Shown here one piece after another: positions 57,301-64,000 of a stretch of 64,000 nucleotides of DNA. The stretch comes from Tricholomella constricta. Taxonomy: Eukaryota > Basidiomycota > Agaricomycetes > Agaricales > Lyophyllaceae. Below the pieces are notes generated by a model that was given only the letters and a program-made list of their open reading frames with translations, made no database searches and had not been told where the DNA came from. The number at the start of each line of letters is the position of its first letter. Within the stretch, counting starts at the first letter, position 1. A program made the position numbers and the translations under genes. The DNA is taken from the NCBI GenBank assembly GCA_013368375.1, contig JAACJP010000040.1:62001-126000 (forward strand), in the 5' to 3' direction.

Positions 57301-60074
57301 GTGCCTCTTGTTCAATTTCCCGGACCCGGGCTTTCTCTGCCGCCAGCTCATCATTCTTGTGGTCGAGCTCCTCCTCAAGATGTGCAAGGGCGTCGCGGTC
57401 TTCCCGAAGGTCCTTTTCCAAGTCATCGATCTTGTGGTCCGATCGCATAACCTCTTCCTCTAGCTCCTTGATCTGCACTTGAGCGCTCCTCAGTTCAGTC
57501 ATGAGCTTCCCTACCCGCTCGTTGGCGTCTCTCAACTCTCCGCCCAACTCCTTCCCGCTCTCTAAAACACGCTCCGCCTTTTCCGCCCTCTCCATGGCTG
57601 TATCGCGCTCCGCCTCAGCCTCCACCACTTGCTTTTCCATTTCCTTAATTTGGTTGGAACCCTCCTCTTCCATTTCTCGTGCTCGCTTCTCCGCAGCTTC
57701 TATTTTTCCCTCCAGGTCCTTGATGATGCCTCCAACTCCTTCCTCCACTTCAGCCATTCTTTTCCTCCACCCCTCCTTGTCTTTCGCCCGCCCCTGCCTC
57801 TCTGTCCCCAACTCCTTCTCTAAATTCTCTTTCTCCTCCTTCAAAGTATCCAACATATCCTCCAGCTCGGCCTTCTCCTCACCCCATCCCTCTCCCCCAA
57901 CGTCCTCTGCAACATTCCCCAAAGCCGTGCCTCCGATGCTGAGTCTTTGACCGCCTCCGCTGAGCCTTCTCCCGCTCTCAACAGGAGTTGCCTCCGCTGA
58001 GAGGGATCCAGACTTCTTCCCTTCTTCGAGTATCCGGAGTCTCTCTACGAGCGCCTCGTTTTCCTCCTGTAACCGCCGGTTCAACCCATGCAGGTAGTTG
58101 TTTAGCTTACCCGCATTGAACCTCCCCACTCCCTGACCCGCACCAGCGCCAAAGCCCATCGCAGGATCAAATGACGTATTCACACGATGGTGCGTCGTCA
58201 GGTCATGCGACGACGCCGTGGAGACGAACGACACCCGGTCGTTCGCGCCATCGTATGGAGAAAAATTCCGCGATGTCGGTGCCCACTGGTCCATTGACTC
58301 TCTTCTTCGTGTGCCAGATCCTGAGGCGGAACCGGACGCTGCTGAAGCTGATTCAGACTCTGATGTTCCTGGTGACGGTACGATGGTTTGTGAGAGGGGA
58401 TGCGAGGGACGAGTGTTCCTGTTCATCCCAGGTGGCCGCGGCGTTACGCCTGCGAAGGCGGTTTGGAGACTAGTTCTGGGCCCAATGCCTATTCCGGGCC
58501 CCGGGGTGGATTCGGCGATGCTGGGAGTGGTCAAATTGTGGTTATAGCGAGGATGGGGGGTGGGGAACTTAAGGCGAGGGCGGGTGGTGGAGTTGATCAC
58601 GGAAAGGAGGAAAGATCGGCGGCGGGCATTGGGGGTAAGTGGTTCTTCGGAGTCTTCTTGGTCATGTTCGTCTTCCTGGTGACTTTCGTCGCTATGTTGA
58701 TCTGTTTGAGGCGGCCCGGGGGTTTCGAGCGAGTCGCCAGGGGCAGGAAGATTGAATCGCGCTCGAGGGCGAGGGAACGCAGGTGTCGGTGTAAACGCTA
58801 CTGATTGAGCTGGAGAGGAGAATGCATTGGAGAGGTGTCCAGGAGACTGGGTGGCCAATTGATTCGAGTTCGTGTGTGTCTGTGCATATGGAGATGGCCC
58901 TCCGTCGGAAGAGAACGTAGGCTCTTGTTCGCTTTGTGAATCTGTTTGCTCTTGTTCGTCTGCTGAGGTTCGTGTCTCGCTGTTATCTTCCTGAGGGTGC
59001 TCCTCGCTATAGGAATGTGACACATTGTTAACATGGGGAGGCGATATATTAATATCGGTAATGTCCATGGAGCGAATACCCGTCTCATGTGCCGAGGGAC
59101 TGTCGCCGTATTCGATAGAGTCGTTGTGTTCAGGTTCAAGACGAGAGGCATGAACGATCGGTGATGCTGTATTAGAGCGCGGAAGAGGGACGGACCCAGG
59201 CGTCGCCAGAGATTGTTGATTCGAGTCCGAAAGTGCGAAGGATCTGGTATTCTGTGGCGTTGAATGGGCTGGAGACGTCGTGCGGGATGATGTAGTTCGG
59301 GTCAGTGAAGGAGTGCGCGTGCGTGCCGAGGTTTTACGCATGGCAACGTTACGATATTTGTCGAATGGAGATGGCTATCCAACATATGTTATCCTTGAGC
59401 AGAGGGAAGATGAGAGACCCACGCACTTTAGGCTCAGACTTAAGACTGACAGAGTACTCATAATACTTCTTCGGCGTTGCTTCGTTCTCTAAAGCTTCTG
59501 TCGGATATGGAGGTGAGCTTGATCGACTAACCGACTGAAGAGCGTCAGTCAGCGAAACGTCGCGCTCCCCATCGCCATAATCATAGTCGTCTTCAGGCGG
59601 AAGATAAACATCTGGCACACTGTCTTTGCTGGGTTCCTCGTCCGTCCCATCCTCTTCCATGTATTGTCCTGACCATGGCTCCGCGCTGACGTTGGGCAAT
59701 GATGGGATTCGGCTTATATCAAAACTATCGGGGTGGCTTCTTTTCGATGTTGCTCCGCGAGAAGAAGCTAGTCCTTGTGAGGAAGACTTGTTGGAACGCG
59801 ATGCTATTGAACTCGCGAAGCGTGCTGTGCTGGACGTGCTAGACAAGGGACGAATCGTTGAGGCAGCGGTATGATGGGCCGATGTTGGCGCAGGCGTGGA
59901 GTGCATCGGAGTTGAGATATCGTTGAGGTCCTCGTCAAACTCACTGAGCTCATCGTGGTCAGGATCCTCAGAGTCTTCGAAACCCGGGAGAGACGGCAAA
60001 GACGGCATATCTCTATCCTCTATGGCTTCTATCCTTCGCCATACCCTGGAAGGCGTCTCCAGCATGGCAGCCAT
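54333..60074 (-). CDS. PACT-domain spindle-pole-body coiled-coil protein (Pcp1/Spc110-like)
   Basis: Large structural protein of the microtubule-organising centre. The ATG at 60074 gives MAAMLETPSRVWRRIEAIED followed by PSLPSLPGFEDSEDPD. A long disordered Ser/Pro-rich part contains a conserved-looking RRRSFLLSVINSTTRPRLKF. From about 58.1 kb comes coiled coil beginning FNAGKLNNYLHGLNRRLQEE, then about 500 residues of heptads (KEENLEKELGTERQGRAKDK, KIDDLEKDLREDRDALAHLE). After NTPSKIINASGISPIHRQVL more coiled coil follows over several exons, with a CxxC (RCQKCHIKVNFSNLAQLDE) near 56.3 kb. Near the end a PACT-like motif reads IAQIRYLKAKYIREASFRSD then LGYQKMHLLVPLAQFEKR, the region that docks such proteins to the pole via calmodulin. 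It ends EVRRRRVQSS. Roughly 1,750-1,800 residues, about ten introns. Confidence 0.78.
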
Positions 60075-60965
60075 AGCGGTCGCGCGTTGAAGAGAAAAAG
60101 CGAGACAGGTGAGGCAAATGCAGCCTGAGCGAGGCCACCGTTCAACTCGAAGCGCGTCTCTGTCATGTGACCGCGTGGTAAACAATCTTTCCGGCCCGAT
60201 CTCTTTCAAGCCAAGCTTGTATCCTGCTTGTACAATGTATCTTCATATTTTTCAATTCATTCTATCTGCAGTAATGTCGACTCCTCTCAATAGACGTTTT
60301 AGGGATGCAATTCAAGCCCAAATATTCACTTTAAAGCTCACGGTGTGGTCGACCCTCTGAAATGCGATGAGGGAGCGCTTTTCTTTCTATTTGCATAACT
60401 ACGGAAGCTGACCTTTCATTATTATCATAAAAACGCGCAGGTTGTAGATAACATCACATCCCATGCCATACGAGACTCGTACTAGGCCTGGGGGGAAGGG
60501 GGCGTCGTTCGAATTCCATGCGCAAAGAACGATTCGTAAAAGTCCTTCCTCGAATCGATTGGCAGAAGATTATTTCAGATCGGAACCAAGTTCAAAAGTT
60601 CGACCTGACTTATTGCCGATCATATAGAGGAGCTGCGAAATGTGTAGACTTCGGGTTCTGTGATGATGTACGTGGAAACATCTCGAGTGGGTGAGCTCAA
60701 CGTATTTCTCAAAAGACGACAGATCCACTTTTGAGCATGACGCAGATTATTACCCCCGTGCTGACCTCACTGCTGACTACCTCTACGGAGGTGTTTGACA
60801 TATATATATACATTTCTTCTCTGCCAGATCAACTACCCCTCAAAACCCAATCATCGCATTCTTTTCCCATGCATGCGTACCCGTGATCTCAAAGAACCAT
60901 CATCCCAAGCATTTAATGACCTACCCGTCGCTACCTATGCAGTGCTGCTCTGGTTGGAACCCACC
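60075..60965 (+). promoter_or_regulatory. divergent promoter, PACT gene and MFS transporter
   Basis: About 890 bp. A TATATATATA run at 60801-60810 faces the transporter, 165 bp before the chosen ATG. An in-frame upstream ATG at 60868 (MRTRDLKEPSSQ) is the alternative start. Confidence 0.5.
60801..60810 (+). promoter_or_regulatory. TATA box candidate of the MFS gene
   Basis: TATATATATA preceded by a GGTGTTTGACA stretch and followed by a CT-rich leader. It is 58 bp before the ATG at 60868 and 157 bp before that at 60966. Confidence 0.4.
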
Positions 60966-63401
60966 ATGTTCCACGCAAAAGACGTTCAGGAATTGGTCGC
61001 CTGCGATAAATCAAAGGCGACTCCAGATGTACTACACTTGGACGAATCTCAGCACGAACTCGACGCTAAGACTGGCTTGTCCACCGAGAATGTCATTGAT
61101 CTGGTCGCGGAAAGGAAACTTTTACGAAAGCTGGACTTGATTCTGCTGCCCTTGTTTACTGTCGCATGTAAGTTCTCGCGGCCATTTCGTCATGTGGGCG
61201 TTAAAGACTGTCCCCAGATTGTACAAATTTTATTGACAGGTAAAAGTGCCTTCCTTTTCAAGTTATGGATACTCTGACAGCCACCGCACATCAGAACCGC
61301 CATAGGTCAGTCTCCGCATGACAAAAAAAGTGAAGCTGACGATTCATGTGTTCGACTCAGGAAATGCGAAGATTGCAGGTGACCTATGCTTGTTTTTACT
61401 GCGTAGATGCTCTCACAATATAACTACCTCCACGTAGGAATCGAGAAAGACCTCGGGATGTCGGGTTTCGATTACAACATCGCCCTGACCGTGTTTTACA
61501 TCTTCGTGAGTCACTACTCCATCCCTCTTTCGATATCCGTGCTGAAATATGCATACATATGCAGTACATCGCTGTTGACATTCCTTCCAACCTTGCACTC
61601 AAAAGATTCGGGTCACCATGGGTGGCTGCAATGATCACTGCCTTTGGGGTTGTCTCTATTGGAACTGCATTTATCAAATCCTACACGGGTCTTATTGTGA
61701 CGAGGGTTTTCCTGGGCTTGGCTGAAGGCGGGACCCTGGTGAAGATGACATTACTTGCACTTATTATATTGTCTCTAACGATGACCTTGCAGTCGGGTTT
61801 AACATACTTGCTTTCGCGCGTACGTTCCTTATAGTCAGTCATCGTGGATGATGAATGCCTGACTACATATCGAAAACCCAGTACTATCGGCGGAAGGAAT
61901 TGGTATTTCGAATTGGTATTTTCTTTGGGGTGTCAACACCTATAGCAGGGGCATGTACGACTCGTTCTTGCAACCAAAGTGTTACTGGGATTGATGCGAC
62001 ATCATAGTTGGCGGTCTGCTGGCATCTGGTCTTCTTTCCCTTGCGGACTTCGGAGTCGTACACTCGTGGCGGAAGGTGATAACTTCTCTCTCGTGAATTT
62101 GGCACAGGGAAAAACTGATCGGTATTCCTAGATCTTTCTCATCGAAGGTAAAGACACTTTTAGGTGGATGCCACTATCCTGATACAGACAAGGCATCATT
62201 ACGACGGGTTTTGGCCTCTTGTGTTTCGTGATTCTTCCGGTTGATCCACAGCACACCCGGATGCTGAGCGAGGAAGAGCGTGCGTTGGCTCTAGCGCGTA
62301 TCGACGCTGATCAAGCCGTAAAGACACAGGGTCGTAGGGAGCGCACTACGGCCAAGCTGGTTCTTAGATCGTTCAGCTTTCACGTACGTTCTTATTTGTT
62401 CCAAGAATCATCGGTTGCTGAACAAAACGCTGAAGACAACACTATGCACTATTTGTTATGTAATGCTTAACATCTCGTTCCAAGGCCTGAGCCTTTTCAT
62501 GCCAACTGTCGTGGCGACCCGTGTGTTTTCTTCATTCTGCTCTCTGAAACTATACTTAAACTTCTGGACAGTCGGACACTACAGTTCGTCATTCCAAATC
62601 CGTCTGAGTATAGAAACTCCATTTTCTTTTTAGCTGTCGTAGAAGCTCAGCTGCGGACGGTGCCCCCTTACGTCGTAGCTGGTGTGTGGTCAGTTTTTTG
62701 TAGTTACTGCAGCTATCGCACACAACAAAGAGCTGTTGTCATCTTCTGCTGTGGTCTGTTCATGGTCGCAGGCTATGCTATTGCCGTGGGTACGAAAAAC
62801 TCATATGCACGGTGCGTCCATCCCGGATGATGTTGATGTGAAGCTTCATGGCTCATTTGTCTCCTCAGTTACGCGGCGTGTTTCTTGACCATTGCCGGTG
62901 CCTCTCCCGGAGGACCGTTGGCGAGTTTATTTCTCCATGCATCTCGTTTGCCTTTCATGACAGTACGACACAGGTCCTCGCGTGGGGAACAGATAACGCC
63001 GCGCCAGACACAGTCAGAGCAGTAACAACTGCCATAATTCCTGGTTCGTCGCATTTGCTTTTAATTCAGTCTACATCCTTAGTATTCTCTCAGGTGTCGG
63101 CGCAATTGGATCCATCATTGCGTTCGTCAACTCACTATTCACCAAAGATGTGTACTGAATTCACGTGAACAGGGTTTGGACATACCTCCCATTGGATGCC
63201 CCAGATTATCACAATGGCAATTCGCTCAATCTCTCAACCAGCTGCGTCATCTGCGTTCTCACACTCGTCGGATTTGTCTATCTGCGCCGCGAGAATGATA
63301 AGCGCGACCGAGGCCAACGTGACTGCCGGTTGGAAGGCAAAACCCCGTTCGAGATCGGGCAGCTGGGCTACCTACATCCCAATTTTCGCTTTCAGACTTG
63401 A
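60966..63401 (+). CDS. MFS anion:cation symporter (Dal5/Tna1-type)
   Basis: Plasma-membrane permease of the fungal allantoate/nicotinate family; the substrate (vitamin, ureide or other organic anion) cannot be read from sequence. Start chosen at 60966 because of a Kozak-like CCACCATG; an in-frame ATG lies at 60868. Exons join as ERKLLRKLDLILLPLFTVAY, then CTNFIDRTAIGNAKIAGIEK, the family's D-R-x-N-I-G-N-A-K motif made of three mini-exons, and DLGMSGFDYNIALTVFYI. Next IAVDIPSNLALKRFGSPWVA, VTRVFLGLAEGGTLPGL, YYRRKELVFRIGIFFGV, SWRKIFLIEGIITTGFGLLC, LSEEERALALARIDADQA in the central loop, then TICYVMLNISFQGLSLFMPT, GWGTDNAAPDTVRAVTTAII-like text, VGAIGSIIA and WTYLPLDAPDYHNGNSLNLS. It ends EIGQLGYLHPNFRFQT. 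Appears intact, about 500 residues, at least ten introns. Confidence 0.87.
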
Positions 63402-63813
63402 CAGGACCGGGAACGTGGTAGACTGATCTCACCCTTGTATGTGTTGGTAATTTCGAGCATAGAGGACACAAGTTCTTTAGCGGATTGCCATTCTTTCCCT
63501 GTAACACTGGCAATAGGATGTCGTCCCTCAAGGCCTTGGTCGGGCTTCTGCCTGTATTTAAGTCGAGATTGCTTTGTCAAAGTGCATGGTCGAATCTTTT
63601 GCCTTTTGTTCCTCGTTCTTCTGCATTGATTGACTCCCGTCAAAACTGCCCAAGGTTTTATCAACATTATCGTTAAGGTTTGTCAAACATGAAGCTGTGT
63701 GGATCGCGGGATCGGTCGAAGCAAGAGCAATGGATTGAGGACGACGAGAATCGGTTGGGACTCGAAGCAAGGACTTGCAAGAACTTGAAAAGAGAACAAG
63801 AGGTAGGTTTCTA
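63402..63813. other. convergent spacer at right end
   Basis: About 410 bp between the MFS stop and the stop of the partial gene at the edge. Minus-strand frames here (63392-63667) show nothing conserved. Confidence 0.4.
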
Positions 63814-63960
63814 CTACTGATACGAGATTGATTCAACGAGATCCTCACCATTGTCGATTGGCGCTGAGACGTCGTAATTCCATACATACTCGCCAGAGAC
63901 CGTGACACCTAAGCAACTTGTAGTGAATTCGTACACGGCACTGACAGTTGCACGAGCAAA
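63814..63960 (-). CDS. terminal exon of a gene cut by the window edge
   Basis: A 48-codon exon plus stop preceded by a good acceptor (TCAGTAG). It reads FARATVSAVYEFTTSCLGV, then TVSGEYVWNYDVSAPIDNG and EDLVESISYQ. The rest of the gene lies beyond 64,000. I do not recognise the family. The exon itself could contain a short intron starting at the GTACGA near 63934, but the straight reading is open throughout. Confidence 0.35.
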   Translation of the reverse strand, partial: FARATVSAVYEFTTSCLGVTVSGEYVWNYDVSAPIDNGEDLVESISYQ

Positions 63961-64000
63961 CTACTGATTATGACATACGCCACATCGGTGATGGCTTGTG

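Noticed and set aside
56835..57482. 215-codon plus-strand Ser-rich frame
   Set aside because: Antisense of the heptad-rich coiled coil of the PACT protein, which has continuous coding evidence.

Overview
The window is nuclear DNA of a filamentous basidiomycete, most likely an Agaricomycete (mushroom-forming fungus). The evidence is dense genes on both strands, many short introns of about 47-70 nt, orthologues of yeast and animal housekeeping genes (GPATCH1, ALG5, YRB2, SNT2, DOA4, POLD4, RPL11, cardiolipin synthase), mushroom-typical families (membrane hybrid histidine kinase, BTB/POZ protein, phenol 2-monooxygenase) and a non-LTR retrotransposon. There is no bacterial, CRISPR or organelle signal. 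All gene models were read by eye from splice motifs and conserved protein blocks, so exon edges are approximate unless stated.

Layout. 0.3-3.4 kb: GPATCH1 (-). 5.1-6.0 kb: an unrecognised small gene (-). 6.6-7.9 kb: ALG5 (-). 8.3-10.4 kb: YRB2/RanBP3-like Ran-binding protein (-). 10.6-15.2 kb: a membrane hybrid histidine kinase (-), divergent from SNT2 (+, 16.0-19.6 kb). SNT2 converges on DOA4 (-, 19.7-23.6 kb). 24.2-27.0 kb: an SSX2IP/Msd1-like coiled-coil protein (+). 27.2-29.8 kb: phenol 2-monooxygenase (-). 30.6-31.5 kb: POLD4 (-). 33.5-34.6 kb: a ubiquitin-like/WLM metalloprotease (+). 35.4-35.7 kb: a protein-kinase fragment. 36.6-39.0 kb: a 5'-truncated LINE with target-site duplications. 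39.6-40.7 kb: RING protein 1 (-). 41.0-42.8 kb: a She3-like coiled-coil protein (+). 43.6-45.0 kb: nitronate monooxygenase (+). 46.3-47.6 kb: a decayed copy of the histidine kinase (+). 48.0-48.7 kb: RPL11 (-). 49.9-50.8 kb: RING protein 2 (+). 51.2-52.2 kb: BTB protein (+). 52.6-53.7 kb: cardiolipin synthase (+). 54.3-60.1 kb: a PACT-domain spindle-pole-body coiled-coil protein (-). 61.0-63.4 kb: an MFS transporter (+). 63.8-64.0 kb: the last exon of a gene entering from the right edge (-).

There is no obvious operon-like pathway or metabolic cluster. Most genes are independent housekeeping functions: splicing, N-glycosylation, nuclear export, chromatin, endosomal deubiquitination, replication, translation, mitochondrial lipid and microtubule organisation. 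Accessory genes and decayed sequence are interspersed between about 27 and 50 kb.

The most unusual signal is in the histidine kinase. The phospho-acceptor His lies in a 14-nt microexon. The only splice I found that restores the canonical H-box uses an AT-AC intron (ATAAGT donor). A broken, inverted copy about 33 kb away keeps the same 14-nt microexon and ATAAGT donor. I did not find a multi-gene system that I would call new.
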